Assembly: GCA_017651515.1 (NCBI GenBank)
Contig: JAGCCU010000006.1
Span: forward strand, 1 to 64,000
Origin: Muribaculaceae bacterium
GTDB taxonomy: Bacteria > Bacteroidota > Bacteroidia > Bacteroidales > Muribaculaceae
Direction: 5' to 3'
Length of the DNA: 64,000 nucleotides
Position 1 is the first letter of the stretch. Every line of letters starts with the position of its first letter. The notes under the pieces were generated by a model. It made no database searches. It saw nothing but the letters and a program-made list of their open reading frames with translations, and had not been told where the DNA came from. Shown in pieces: positions 54,055-64,000 of the stretch. The translations under genes were made by a program, and so were the position numbers.

Positions 54055-56040
54055 ATGGCACATTCACATAATCATCATAGCTGCTCTTGCGAAGAGAATC
54101 ATCATCACGAAAGTGAGCATCATCACGTCCACTCTCACGAACATCACCATCATGAGCATGGCGGCTTGAAGAGCCGGATATTGCTGATTGTGGTAGCCGC
54201 ATTGTTGCTCATCGCGGCCGTTATAGTCGAGAAAACCTGCCATTTAGCCACTTGGCAACTACTCTTGGTATATCTTGTCCCTTATCTCGTGATTGGCCAT
54301 GAAACGCTGAAGGAGGCTATCGAAGGTGTGATAAGTGGCGATATGTTCAACGAGCATTTCCTAATGTCTGTTGCTACGATAGGTGCCTTGGCCATCGGTT
54401 TTCTGCCTGGCGCCGAGACGCAGTTTCCCGAGGCGGTGTTTGTGATGCTGTTTTTCCAGATAGGCGAACTCTTTGAAGAATACGCCGAAGGTAAGAGCCG
54501 CGAAAGCATATCTCACCTGATGGATATCCGTCCAGACGTGGCACATGTGGAGCGTAACGGCCATATCGATGTCGTCTCTCCTGATGAAGTCAACATTGGT
54601 GAGGTGATTGTTGTCAAACCGGGCGAGAAGATACCTCTTGACGGTGTGATTGCTGAAGGCTCGACGTCACTCAATACGGTCGCTTTGACAGGTGAGAGTA
54701 TGCCACGTACTGCAGAAGAAGGCGACGAAGTGATTTCGGGGTGCGTCAATCTCACTGGTGTTATTCGTGTCAAAACGACCAAGGATTTCGGAGAAAGCAC
54801 CGTGTCAAAAATCATCAAACTCGTTGAGAGTGCCGACGAGAACAAGTCGCGCAGCGAGTCGTTCATCACTAGGTTTGCACGAGTTTATACACCTATTGTG
54901 GTGATTGCAGCATTATTGTTTGCTGTCATTCCTCCGTTTTTCTCTCAGGCAGGCTATGTTGAGGCTTTCCCCACATGGCTTCATCGCGCCCTCATTTTCC
55001 TGGTGGTATCGTGCCCGTGCGCGCTGGTCATCAGTGTTCCTCTCACCTTCTTCGGAGGGTTGGGTGGCGCCTCTCGTAAAGGAATTCTTGTCAAGGGCAG
55101 CAATTTCATGGATGCGTTGGCAAATGTAGAAACCGTGGTATTCGACAAGACAGGAACTCTCACTCATGGCGAGTTTGCCGTCGAAGCCGTGCATCCCGAC
55201 GAGTTTGACGAACACGAATTGTTACATCTGGCCGCTCATGTCGAGCATTTCTCTACCCATCCCATTGGTGCTGCTTTGCGCGATGCTTTTCCCAACGAGG
55301 CTACCGATGGCTGCGAGATTACCGATGTTGAGGAGATTGCCGGGCATGGTATCCGTGCCAATGTCGCTGGGCAAATCGTCTGCGTGGGCAACTCTAAGAT
55401 GATGGATCATTTTGGCATAAAGTGGAAGTCTTGCCATCATGTGGGAACAATTATCCATGTCGCGGTCGATGGCCGATACACTGGACATATCGTTATCAAC
55501 GACCGCATAAAGGATGACAGCGCTTCGAGTATTTCTGCGTTGAAGCAGATGGGTGTTGAGAAAACAGTCATGCTGACCGGTGACCGGGATGACGTAGGCA
55601 AAAATGTTGCCGAAAAAATCGGTGTTGATGAATACCATGCCGAACTGCTCCCAGCCGACAAGGTGGAGTATGTAGAGCGTTTGCTTTCTGAAAAATCCTC
55701 TGGAAAGACTCTGGCATTTGTGGGTGATGGCATAAATGATGCTCCCGTATTGGCACGTGCAGATGTGGGCATCGCCATGGGCGGACTGGGCAGCGACGCA
55801 GCCATTGAGGCCGCTGATGTAGTGCTTATGGATGACAAACCATCAAAGCTTGGCACGGCAATCGCCATTGCACGACGCACAATCGCCATTGCCCGTCAGA
55901 ATGTGTGGCTCGCCATTGGCGTGAAAGTGGCTGTGCTCGCTCTTGCCGCAGTAGGGCTGGCTACGATGTGGATGGCAGTCTTTGCCGATGTGGGCGTTAC
56001 CGTCCTCGCCGTCCTTAACGCTATGCGTGCCCTTCGATGA
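54055..56040 (+). CDS. Zinc/cadmium-type P1B ATPase with His-rich N-terminus
   Basis: 661 residues. Residues 1-36 are a histidine-rich metal-binding tail (HSHNHHSCSCEENHHH). The ATPase signatures are all present: TGESMPR, CPC in SCPCALVISVPL near 320, the phosphorylated D364 in DKTGTLT, the HP motif THPIG near 402 and GDGINDAPVL near 557. In the last membrane helices GVKVAVLALAAVG and DVGVTVLAVLNAMR fit the zinc/cadmium/lead P1B-2 subtype. It exports these ions from the cytoplasm. It has a private promoter and operator and is divergent in control from nothing else nearby. Confidence 0.93.
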   Translation: MAHSHNHHSCSCEENHHHESEHHHVHSHEHHHHEHGGLKSRILLIVVAALLLIAAVIVEKTCHLATWQLLLVYLVPYLVIGHETLKEAIEGVISGDMFNEHFLMSVATIGALAIGFLPGAETQFPEAVFVMLFFQIGELFEEYAEGKSRESISHLMDIRPDVAHVERNGHIDVVSPDEVNIGEVIVVKPGEKIPLDGVIAEGSTSLNTVALTGESMPRTAEEGDEVISGCVNLTGVIRVKTTKDFGESTVSKIIKLVESADENKSRSESFITRFARVYTPIVVIAALLFAVIPPFFSQAGYVEAFPTWLHRALIFLVVSCPCALVISVPLTFFGGLGGASRKGILVKGSNFMDALANVETVVFDKTGTLTHGEFAVEAVHPDEFDEHELLHLAAHVEHFSTHPIGAALRDAFPNEATDGCEITDVEEIAGHGIRANVAGQIVCVGNSKMMDHFGIKWKSCHHVGTIIHVAVDGRYTGHIVINDRIKDDSASSISALKQMGVEKTVMLTGDRDDVGKNVAEKIGVDEYHAELLPADKVEYVERLLSEKSSGKTLAFVGDGINDAPVLARADVGIAMGGLGSDAAIEAADVVLMDDKPSKLGTAIAIARRTIAIARQNVWLAIGVKVAVLALAAVGLATMWMAVFADVGVTVLAVLNAMRALR

Positions 56041-56129
56041 TTTTTTGCGTTTTAGATGCGATAATTAGGAGTTTTGTTCTTGAAATCAGCCGTTTTGTCT
56101 AATTTTTTAGATATAATGAAGGTTTGTTA

Positions 56130-56159
56130 TTGTATTTTGGTCATTTTGATGTAATTTTG
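56130..56159 (+). promoter_or_regulatory. Promoter of the subtilisin gene
   Basis: TTG (56130-56132) and TAATTTTG (56152-56159) with a 19-base spacer; ATG at 56200. Confidence 0.75.
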
Positions 56160-56199
56160 TTCTTTCTTTGTTTTGGGGAAATTTTAAATAATCATTATA

Positions 56200-59100
56200 A
56201 TGCAAAAAATGTTACTTTTGAAAAACCTCAAGGTGGCTCTGCGTAGGGCTGTCTTATTAGCTGTGCTATTGGCATTGGCAATTCCTGCCATAGCACAGGA
56301 ATCGAGTAAATTCTCAATTTCAACTCAGCTTTTCCTTGATGAATTAAACGGAAAAATTGACCGAGATGTCACTATGCGTGGCAGTCAGCAAGGTTTGCAT
56401 AGAGTAGATGGAAAAACGAAGTATGATCGTTGGATTGCTAGTCCAGATACAATTAACGGCGAGGTGTTCATGTCGGCGTTTGTACGTATCGAAGATGAAT
56501 CTGTCATCAGTGAACTTGAGGCTCTTGGCGTACAGGTTCAGGAAAAATTCCTAAATGGCAAACTTATAACAGCCCTTATTCCTATTGATAAAATTGCTGC
56601 TGTAGGAGATATAGCAAAGGTCAACCGTGTGAATGCGGCTACAATGATGAAGCCAGCAACAGATGAAGCCAGAAAGAAGACAAACGTTGACGACGTAATC
56701 ACTTTTAGCGCCGATGCCCAAAGTGTCGGATTGCCAAATGCCTTTGACGGTTCTAATGTAGTGCTCGGCGTTATTGACACTGGTATAGACTTCCAACACA
56801 TTGCATTCAAAGACAAAAATGGAAATTATCGTTTAAAGCGAGCATATGTGTATAATGGTAGTCGTGCACAGGAATATACCTCTTTTTCCAGCTCTTCTCC
56901 TACAACAGATGATTCGTCAGAAGACCATGGTACCCATACAAGTTCTACCGCAGGAGGCTCTAGTGTTATAATGAGTGGGACTAACGGCTCAACGGTAACA
57001 GTTACCGACAACCATGCAAATGCCACCTATGGAGGTATGGCTCCTGGTGCCGACCTTTATCTGGCTGGAATCAATGGCTTGTCCAGCACTTATCTCAGCA
57101 ATGCAATTAATAAAATTGTTCAGTATGCCGACCAACAAGGAAAACCTCTTGTTGTTAGCAATAGTTGGGGATCGCAGATTGGTCCACATGATGGTAGTGG
57201 TGATGTTGCCGATATTTATAACTCTCTCTTTGGTGACAGCCATCCTAACCGTGTAGCGCTTTTTGCTGCTAGTAATAGTGCTGGTAATAGCAAGGATAAT
57301 GAAGGTGGTGGATACCATGTGCGTGGCACAGCCACTAGTGCAAATCCTTTGAGTGCCATACTTCGATCATCCACTTATTCCAACACCGATGCAGGATATT
57401 TCTATCAAGGTATTATTGCTAATGCATGGGCGCGCAATACAAGTGTGTCGAAGTTGGGTGTGAAGATTTTAGTTCTGGATGCTTCTACAGGTGCTGTAAA
57501 AACAAGTGTCACTGTGACTAATTCTGGAAGTGTTAGTGGTTTGAGTTCTTATTATAGTGGCTCGCTTTATGTTTATTATGATCAAGTTGAGTCCAATAAG
57601 ACGCAAGTGCTTCTGTATTCTAGTAGCGGCATAACGTCAAGGAGCACTTCCACCACAACACAGAATGGTTCCACGTATTATACGAGTGACTATACGCTTG
57701 CAATCCAAGTCTATCCTTATTCAGGAGCTTCAAGTTCTGAGATTGATATATGGGGAGGAACTTATGGCTACTTTACTAATCATCTTACCACAAGTGGCTA
57801 CAATTGGACCAATGGTAGCGATGATATGAGTGTTAGTGACGAGGCCATGATTGCAAATGTGATATCTATTGGCGCTTACGTTTCTAAGAATAGTCATATT
57901 GATTATACTGGCACACCCCAAAGTTCAGCAAGTTCATACCCGACTATAGGCGATATTGCTTATTTCTCTAGTTATGCAACTTCAACAGAGAGTATTACAG
58001 GGTTACAATATCCTTGGATTACTGCTCCTGGTGCTAGGCTTGTAGCAGCGGTAAATCATTATCACACATCTGATAATTACAACTATATTAATGGTGAATA
58101 TGCTAAGACAGATCGTGTAAATGATAATACTACCAGCCCATATGGTGCTATGCAGGGAACATCGATGGCAACGCCAACGGCTGCCGGTATTGTGGCATTG
58201 TGGCTGCAGGCTGCAAATACTGCTGAAGGCAAAGTGAATTATCCCAATGGTCTTACAGTAAACAATGTAAAGACCATCATGAAGGAAACGGCTATTCATG
58301 ACAGTTATACAGACACAGGTGCCAATGCCTCACATTTCGGAAATGGCAAGATTGATGCTTTGGCTGGTATTGAATACATTTTGCCGCACAATAGACCAAC
58401 CATTACAGCTACTCCAACAAGTCTCGACTTTGGAGAAATTACTGCAGGAACAAGTACTACCAAGACGTTTACTGTCACTGGCAAAAATCTTGATGGAAAC
58501 ATCTCTCTGGCTTTGAATGGTGCAAATTTCTCAGTTTCACCGACTAGTGTCACCGTGAATGAAGCGACAAACGGAAAGACTATTACTGTGACATTTACCG
58601 CTCCGGCTAATGTAAGCAATACTTATACAGGAACGATTACATTGTCAAGCAGTAATGCAACCAATGTGACAGTTTCGCTTACCGGTAAGGGCAAATATAT
58701 TGCTCCAGTTATCAGTGCTAATCCCACAAGCGTGTCATTTACTGATTGCTATACGAGTCAGACTTATACAAAGACGGTTACAGTGACTGGAACTAATCTC
58801 CAGGGCAATATCACTGCAGCAATTGAAGGCAATAGTCAGTTTACCGTTTCACCAACTACTATCACTCCAGCACAAGCTGCAAATGGTGTGACTGTTACAA
58901 TTACCTATAGTCCCACATCACCGGGTAATGTCAGTGCAACGCTTAAACTAACCACTACTGGAACAGGAGCCAATACCGTATCAGTGCCAATCACCGGTAC
59001 GGCACAAGGTCCTGGTATTTCGGCGACTCCTGGATCACTTGATTTTGCAGGTTATACAGGACAGACGTATACAAAGACCATAACAGTTAAGGGCGTAAAT

Positions 59101-62100
59101 CTTTCTGGCAACATTACTGCAACACTGAATGATGCCAATGGTATTTATAGCATTGACAAAACAACGATTACAAATGCTCAGGCTTCAAGCAATAATGGCG
59201 CAACGATAACAGTGACTTATGCTCCCATTGAGAGAGGCAATACAAATGCTACGCTCACATTGAGTAGCAATGGAGTGGAAGATGTAGTGATTCCTATCAC
59301 TGGCACAGCACAAGGCGGTACCATAACTGCTACGCCCACAAGCGTAACTTTCAATGGATATGCAACCCAAACTTATACTCAGACAGTCAATGTGTCGGGT
59401 GCAAACCTAGAACAGGACATCACTGTTGTTCTTAATGATGCTAACGGTATATACAGCATCGACAAAACATCAATCAGCAAAACTGCAAACGGTGTAGCTC
59501 TAAACATTACTTGGGCACCTGTTACTGCAGGTCAGACAACTGCAACGGTGGTACTGTCAAGCCATAATGCCGATGATGTGACCATTAATATCACAGGTAC
59601 GGCAGAGGCGGCAACACCGACACTCATTGTCGATCCTGCGACATTGACTTTCTCCCCAGCTATTTCCGAGAGCGAGAGCAAGACTTTTGCAGTGACAGGA
59701 CGATTCATAACGAATGACGTTACTCTAACTCTCAACGACCCAAGTGGAGTATTTACCCTTGGCACTGCAACCATACCGGCAGCAAGCATTAGCGAGACTA
59801 CGCCAGTGAACATTACCGTGTCATTCCAAAATGATGAAGAAGGCGATTTCACAGGCTCGGTAACCATTGCATGTGAAGGTGCCGAAACGCAAACTGTGAC
59901 TCTCAACGCTAGCGTAAGCACCGGTGGTACTGCCAGCGATGCTTACCTCAACATTGCCAAGTATGCCACTATCGATGAGGCTGGAAAAGGTAACTATAAC
60001 GGTACAAACCTTTATAAGTTTACCAAGGATGAAGCGAATGCAATCGGGTGGCTGACACTGCCGGCTTATTTTGCCTATGCAGCTGATACAAACCAGAAAT
60101 GGATAACAACTTCAGTTACTTCAACTAATTCTGGTGACTGGAATGAAAACAGCCCGTTCGTAGGCAGCGACTATTATGGCTCAAATAACTATGTCTACTA
60201 TCAAAGCAATGGAAATAGCTGGAATCAGACTTATGTAACACAAACTGAGACTTTCTATGTGAAGAACTGTACGGCAGCAAGTGTTTATGGATATAACGAA
60301 TCAGCAAGTAATAGCTGGTGGTCTTCATCTACTACTTACACTGTTACAATGAATGTCTATGAGTGTACCGAGAATGCAAATGGAACCCTCACTACAAGTA
60401 ACACTGCTGTTGACACACAGTCTTTCTCTACCGCCAGTTCTGAGTATAAACTGACAACTGTAGATCTTGATGAGAGCAAAATCTATAAGGTGGAAATTGC
60501 AGCTCAAAAGGCTCGGATTTATGAGGTCGGATTTAAGACTCCGTTGAATATCCCACATATTTCGGCTAATCCCGATGAACTTTCGTTAAAGACCCAAGTT
60601 GGTACTCCTGTCAGTAAGACTGTTACTGTTACTGGTAAAAAACTGACTGAGAGTGTAACTTTAACAACTAGTGAGAGCATTTTCAGTGTCTCTCCCGAGA
60701 CACTTACTGCCGCACAGTTAATGGAAGGATGCGAGGTTACTGTTACTTTCAAGCCCTCACAGTTCGGTATCTTCTCAGGTACATTGAATTTAGTAAGTGG
60801 TGAAGTGCATGCCGAAGTTTCGTTGATAGGTATTGCCAATGATGGTAATACGGCTTACGATGAATATCTTGATATTGCCAATTATAGCACTATTGATTCC
60901 TATGACTGGTATTCAGAAGATATTGAGAAACCTTACAAGTTTACTGATTATACCGAACAAAAAGTCTCTTGGCTCACAATGCCGGTATATAGTGCTTATC
61001 TTGGAGCTATCAATGGTAAACAGAACTGGTTTGGTGGTAATAGTGATAATTATTTGATTCATACTTCCGAGACAGAAGGCTTGACTTGGAGCGAATCAGA
61101 CGTTTTCCCAGGTAATGAGTATTACTTCAATGGACTGAAGGCATACGGCTTTGGACAGTCATCATCAAGTAATACAGCTACTGGCTACACACTTTACTTT
61201 GTAACAAATTGTACGGCTGTAAAGGCTTATGGTCACAATAACGGCAGAGTATCTTCGTATCCAGCCCGTGTAAGGGTATATGAGTGTACAGAAAATGAAG
61301 ACGGCACACTTGACATAGCCGACAGTTACACAACTCAACAAACCAATACTACTCAGAATTCTGATTTCACTATAACTGTTGATGGACTTGATGCAAGCAA
61401 GATTTATGTCGTGCAAGTAAGTGGTGCAAGAACCTACTACTACGAAGTGGGATTCCAGACTCCGCTGGAGGCTGTTACACTCGCCGATTTGGTTGAAATA
61501 GGCAAGGGTGGTCAGAGCTACCGTCTGATTGATGGCGACCTCGAAGTGGTGGCTGTCTCAAGTGATGGCAAGAGATTATTCTGTAAGGATGCCGACCATT
61601 ATGCAAATCCAAGTATTATTGAGGATGGTCAGATTGATTACATCTACAATAATACAACGTTCATGAGCAAACGTGATACTTGGGATCAGAGCAACTGGGT
61701 GATTTTGGAACTCAAGGATGAATTGACATCAAATGACTATATGACCATCAACAATATGATTGGTTCTCTTATCAAAGATGTTCGTGGTACATTCATTGAC
61801 AAGAATAATCCTGTAGTCCAGATTAGCAGTGCTTATATTCCAGCTAAGATTGAAGGTGCAGAACTTGCAGAGAAGTATTATGAGAATCCGAACAATTACA
61901 TTACTTGTAACTTCTATGGAACGCAAACTAGCGATGTCAGCGGACTCACTTACTTCTTTGTCAATCCAAAGCCGATGGAGATTGCAAAGATTAACTGGGC
62001 AATGTGGAATGCAAAAGAAAAGCGTTTTACGGTGCCTACCAGTATGACTGATGCCAACGGCAATAGCAGTAATGTCAACAACTTGAAGGGCGGCTTCTTC

Positions 62101-62433
62101 ATCAATAGCGAGTATTATGATAAACTGCCATCATTGACCGATGGAGGTGTTTATGAATTTACTGGACTGGTTAAGATGGAGTCTGTGACCACCTCTAAAC
62201 AGCGTGGTGAAGATGCAGTTGACAAGTATGTAGTCTATCCTATTGCAGATATGAATAAGATAGGTTCGATTGAGGACGGTGTCATTACCTACGTCAATGA
62301 CATGTACATTAATAAACCTGTCGTTGAAGTTGGTCGTTTCAATGTCTCGGGTCAGCGTGTTGATGAGAACTATCACGGAGTGGTGATTATCGTCATGAGT
62401 GACGGTAGTGCACGCAAGATACTCCAGAAATAA
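56200..62433 (+). CDS. Very large secreted subtilisin (S8) with Ig-like repeats, duplicated unknown module and T9SS-type tail
   Basis: 2077 residues with an N-terminal hydrophobic signal. The S8 triad is D193 (VLGVIDTGIDF), H243 (EDHGTHTSS) and S655 (GTSMATPTAAG); a large insert of ~200 residues lies between His and Ser. From ~735 come about six Ig-like repeats with a shared start (ITATPTSLDFGE, VISANPTSVSFTD, GISATPGSLDFAG, TITATPTSVTFNG, LIVDPATLTFSP, HISANPDELSLK). Two copies of a ~180-residue module I do not recognise begin near 1246 (AYLNIAKYATID) and 1553 (EYLDIANYSTID). The end (GRFNVSGQRV... to RKILQK) resembles a T9SS sorting domain. Likely a surface protease for host or dietary protein. 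Function inferred. Confidence 0.88.
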   Translation: MQKMLLLKNLKVALRRAVLLAVLLALAIPAIAQESSKFSISTQLFLDELNGKIDRDVTMRGSQQGLHRVDGKTKYDRWIASPDTINGEVFMSAFVRIEDESVISELEALGVQVQEKFLNGKLITALIPIDKIAAVGDIAKVNRVNAATMMKPATDEARKKTNVDDVITFSADAQSVGLPNAFDGSNVVLGVIDTGIDFQHIAFKDKNGNYRLKRAYVYNGSRAQEYTSFSSSSPTTDDSSEDHGTHTSSTAGGSSVIMSGTNGSTVTVTDNHANATYGGMAPGADLYLAGINGLSSTYLSNAINKIVQYADQQGKPLVVSNSWGSQIGPHDGSGDVADIYNSLFGDSHPNRVALFAASNSAGNSKDNEGGGYHVRGTATSANPLSAILRSSTYSNTDAGYFYQGIIANAWARNTSVSKLGVKILVLDASTGAVKTSVTVTNSGSVSGLSSYYSGSLYVYYDQVESNKTQVLLYSSSGITSRSTSTTTQNGSTYYTSDYTLAIQVYPYSGASSSEIDIWGGTYGYFTNHLTTSGYNWTNGSDDMSVSDEAMIANVISIGAYVSKNSHIDYTGTPQSSASSYPTIGDIAYFSSYATSTESITGLQYPWITAPGARLVAAVNHYHTSDNYNYINGEYAKTDRVNDNTTSPYGAMQGTSMATPTAAGIVALWLQAANTAEGKVNYPNGLTVNNVKTIMKETAIHDSYTDTGANASHFGNGKIDALAGIEYILPHNRPTITATPTSLDFGEITAGTSTTKTFTVTGKNLDGNISLALNGANFSVSPTSVTVNEATNGKTITVTFTAPANVSNTYTGTITLSSSNATNVTVSLTGKGKYIAPVISANPTSVSFTDCYTSQTYTKTVTVTGTNLQGNITAAIEGNSQFTVSPTTITPAQAANGVTVTITYSPTSPGNVSATLKLTTTGTGANTVSVPITGTAQGPGISATPGSLDFAGYTGQTYTKTITVKGVNLSGNITATLNDANGIYSIDKTTITNAQASSNNGATITVTYAPIERGNTNATLTLSSNGVEDVVIPITGTAQGGTITATPTSVTFNGYATQTYTQTVNVSGANLEQDITVVLNDANGIYSIDKTSISKTANGVALNITWAPVTAGQTTATVVLSSHNADDVTINITGTAEAATPTLIVDPATLTFSPAISESESKTFAVTGRFITNDVTLTLNDPSGVFTLGTATIPAASISETTPVNITVSFQNDEEGDFTGSVTIACEGAETQTVTLNASVSTGGTASDAYLNIAKYATIDEAGKGNYNGTNLYKFTKDEANAIGWLTLPAYFAYAADTNQKWITTSVTSTNSGDWNENSPFVGSDYYGSNNYVYYQSNGNSWNQTYVTQTETFYVKNCTAASVYGYNESASNSWWSSSTTYTVTMNVYECTENANGTLTTSNTAVDTQSFSTASSEYKLTTVDLDESKIYKVEIAAQKARIYEVGFKTPLNIPHISANPDELSLKTQVGTPVSKTVTVTGKKLTESVTLTTSESIFSVSPETLTAAQLMEGCEVTVTFKPSQFGIFSGTLNLVSGEVHAEVSLIGIANDGNTAYDEYLDIANYSTIDSYDWYSEDIEKPYKFTDYTEQKVSWLTMPVYSAYLGAINGKQNWFGGNSDNYLIHTSETEGLTWSESDVFPGNEYYFNGLKAYGFGQSSSSNTATGYTLYFVTNCTAVKAYGHNNGRVSSYPARVRVYECTENEDGTLDIADSYTTQQTNTTQNSDFTITVDGLDASKIYVVQVSGARTYYYEVGFQTPLEAVTLADLVEIGKGGQSYRLIDGDLEVVAVSSDGKRLFCKDADHYANPSIIEDGQIDYIYNNTTFMSKRDTWDQSNWVILELKDELTSNDYMTINNMIGSLIKDVRGTFIDKNNPVVQISSAYIPAKIEGAELAEKYYENPNNYITCNFYGTQTSDVSGLTYFFVNPKPMEIAKINWAMWNAKEKRFTVPTSMTDANGNSSNVNNLKGGFFINSEYYDKLPSLTDGGVYEFTGLVKMESVTTSKQRGEDAVDKYVVYPIADMNKIGSIEDGVITYVNDMYINKPVVEVGRFNVSGQRVDENYHGVVIIVMSDGSARKILQK

Positions 62434-62465
62434 TTACCGATAGTAGAATACTTAGAAATATGCAA

Positions 62466-62496
62466 TAAGAGCCGATGCACACCGCATCGGCTCTTA
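62466..62496. terminator. Intergenic hairpin between convergent genes
   Basis: TAAGAGCCGATGC (62466-62478) pairs perfectly with GCATCGGCTCTTA (62484-62496), loop ACACC. No clear T run follows on either strand, so it may work with another 3' end signal. Confidence 0.65.
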
Positions 62497-62525
62497 TGTT
62501 ATAACTACTCGCTAAAGTTGGTCAT

Positions 62526-63998
62526 TCAGATTTTCATCGTGAGTGCTATGCGTTGACGGTCAATGTCAACGTTCAAGACACGCACGCGCACATGTTGACC
62601 GATGCGCACGACCTTCGATGGATTGTCAACGCGGCGTGTTGCCATTTGTGAAACATGCACCAGCCCTTCCTTGTGGACGCCGATGTCGACAAACGCACCA
62701 AATTGTGTGATATTGGTCACGATTCCGTTTAGTTCCATGCCTTCACGCAAATCCTTTATATCGGTGATGTTTTCGTCAAATTCAACTGCAGTAACACCCT
62801 CGCGAGGATCGCGACCAGGCTTTTCCAACTCGCGCATGATATCTACCAGGGTAGGTTCGCCCACATCGTTTGAAATATACTTCTTGATATCTATTTCCTC
62901 ACGACATGCCTTGTCTTTGATAAGGTCGGAAACGGTGCAGTGGCAGTCATTGGCCATGCGTTCGACTAGGGCATACCGTTCAGGATGCACTGCCGAGTTG
63001 TCAAGGGGATTCTCGCTTTCAGGAATGCGCAGGAATCCAGCCGCCTGAGTAAAGGTCTTGGCTCCCAGTTTAGGAACTTGCATCAGTTGCTCGCGTGAGG
63101 TGAAATCACCATGTTCGGCACGGTAGTTTACAATGTTCTGAGCAAGTGCCGGTCCCAGTCCTGCCACATATGTGAGCAGCTCTTTCGAAGCCGTGTTGAC
63201 GTTCACGCCAACGCTGTTAACACAGCTGCTTACAGTGAAATCAAGCGACTGTTTGAGGCGATTTTGATCCACGTCGTGCTGATACTGACCGACACCTATC
63301 GATTTCGGGTCAATCTTCACCAGTTCGGCTAGAGGGTCAAGCAGTCGACGACCTATTGATACGGCTCCACGGACGGTGACATCCTCATTGGGGAACTCGT
63401 CGCGAGCCACCTTTGATGCCGAATAAACACTCGCACCATTCTCGCTTACGACGTGAATATCTATATGATTGTCAAAGCGCACTCGTTTGAGGAACATTTC
63501 TGTCTCACGGCTAGCAGTACCATTGCCCAAAGCAATTGCTTGGATGTGATACTTTTTAGCGAGTTGCGTCACAGTGGTTGTAGCGCCTTTAACGTCGTTG
63601 TGTGGGGCGGTGGGGTATATCACGTCGTGGTGAAGCAAATTGCCTTGCTCGTCGAGGCACACCACTTTGCAGCCCGTACGGAAGCCTGGGTCGATAGCCA
63701 TGATGCGCTTGCGGCCCAGTGGGGGAGAGAAGAGCAGTTGCCTTACGTTCTGTGCAAACATTTCAATGGCTTCTATATCGGCTTTTTCTTTTGAAATCGC
63801 AGCAAATTCGGTCTCAATCTGTGGTTTCAGAAGTCGCTTGTAGCTGTCCTCTGCAGCCTCATCCACAAGTTCTGATGCACGATTGCGTCCCTTTACCACG
63901 ATGCGGCACACGTTGTCGATTGCACGGTCATCATCGATGTCGATGCTGACTTTCAGGAAGCCTTCGTTCTCACCGCGGCGGATGGCGAGCAATTGGTG
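62526..63998 (-). CDS. tex: Tex-family RNA-binding transcription accessory protein, C-terminal part (5' truncated)
   Basis: About 490 residues; the frame is open to the window edge, so the start lies beyond it (family length is about 700-780 residues). HQLLAIRRGENEGFL at the edge is the Tex N-terminal core. A YqgF-type nuclease-like domain follows (AIDPGFRTGCKVVCLDEQG), then helix-hairpin-helix segments (VAGLGPALAQNIVNYRAEHG) and a C-terminal S1 RNA-binding domain (GIVTNITQFGAFVDIGVHKEGLVHVSQM). Tex influences transcription and RNA metabolism; its exact role in Bacteroidota is not settled. Confidence 0.95.
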   Translation of the reverse strand, partial: HQLLAIRRGENEGFLKVSIDIDDDRAIDNVCRIVVKGRNRASELVDEAAEDSYKRLLKPQIETEFAAISKEKADIEAIEMFAQNVRQLLFSPPLGRKRIMAIDPGFRTGCKVVCLDEQGNLLHHDVIYPTAPHNDVKGATTTVTQLAKKYHIQAIALGNGTASRETEMFLKRVRFDNHIDIHVVSENGASVYSASKVARDEFPNEDVTVRGAVSIGRRLLDPLAELVKIDPKSIGVGQYQHDVDQNRLKQSLDFTVSSCVNSVGVNVNTASKELLTYVAGLGPALAQNIVNYRAEHGDFTSREQLMQVPKLGAKTFTQAAGFLRIPESENPLDNSAVHPERYALVERMANDCHCTVSDLIKDKACREEIDIKKYISNDVGEPTLVDIMRELEKPGRDPREGVTAVEFDENITDIKDLREGMELNGIVTNITQFGAFVDIGVHKEGLVHVSQMATRRVDNPSKVVRIGQHVRVRVLNVDIDRQRIALTMKI

Positions 63999-64000
63999 CG

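Overview
The window is a chromosomal segment of a Bacteroidota bacterium, almost certainly order Bacteroidales. The support is gliding and type IX secretion hallmarks (GldH, C-terminal sorting domains on two secreted proteins), a complete Bat (Bacteroides aerotolerance) operon, DUF6029 and Omp28 families, and many intergenic copies of the Bacteroidota -7 promoter box TAnnTTTG with little sign of Shine-Dalgarno sequences. A Muribaculaceae- or Prevotellaceae-like gut organism is plausible, but the genus cannot be fixed from sequence alone. The DNA is almost fully coding. I see no phage, insertion sequence, CRISPR array, rRNA or tRNA.

Layout. 1-3.9 kb: end of a 5'-nucleotidase and a GH3/beta-lactamase-fold fusion. 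4.0-15.6 kb (minus strand): an extracytoplasmic thiol/redox-flavoured operon (TlpA-like thioredoxin broken by an in-frame amber codon, DUF6029 barrel, Omp28 lipoprotein, dockerin-tailed protein, Omp28 protein with a T9SS tail), preceded upstream by a giant alpha-2-macroglobulin-like protein without a thioester. 15.9-19.7 kb: a second TlpA lipoprotein, a porin and two tandem paralogues of an unknown secreted family. 20-29.5 kb: housekeeping (wHTH protein, RsgA, Na+ symporter, a coiled-coil protein plus ZapA, a structured RNA region, RNase Y, RicT, GldH, GtrA, CCA-adding enzyme). 29.7-42.2 kb: Rho, RuvX, peptide deformylase, TypA, LysA, a DUF4298 protein, GH20 hexosaminidase, a deaminase with an altered zinc site, an outer-membrane barrel, Nth, PheS. 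42.4-51 kb: the Bat operon (MoxR, DUF58, membrane protein, BatA, BatB, BatC, BatD, BatE) followed by a PAP2 phosphatase and a small protein. 51.9-56 kb: MBL hydrolase, a secreted protein with two TonB C-terminal domains, a Fur-family repressor and a zinc/cadmium P1B ATPase whose promoter carries a clear inverted-repeat operator. 56.2-62.4 kb: a 2077-residue secreted subtilisin with Ig-like repeats and a duplicated unknown module. 62.5-64 kb: the C-terminal part of Tex.

The genes mostly serve envelope biology (secretion, extracytoplasmic thiol chemistry, peptidoglycan and glycan turnover, metal efflux) mixed with core RNA metabolism (RNase Y with RicT, Rho, CCA-adding enzyme). The points most worth a second look are the amber codon in the thioredoxin gene, the 9-bp-periodic TCTAGA intergenic repeats, the candidate Fur-family operator, the zapA-rny RNA, a promoter-backed 46-codon membrane-type small ORF, the duplicated unknown module in the protease, and the His-to-Tyr change at a zinc-ligand position in the deaminase.
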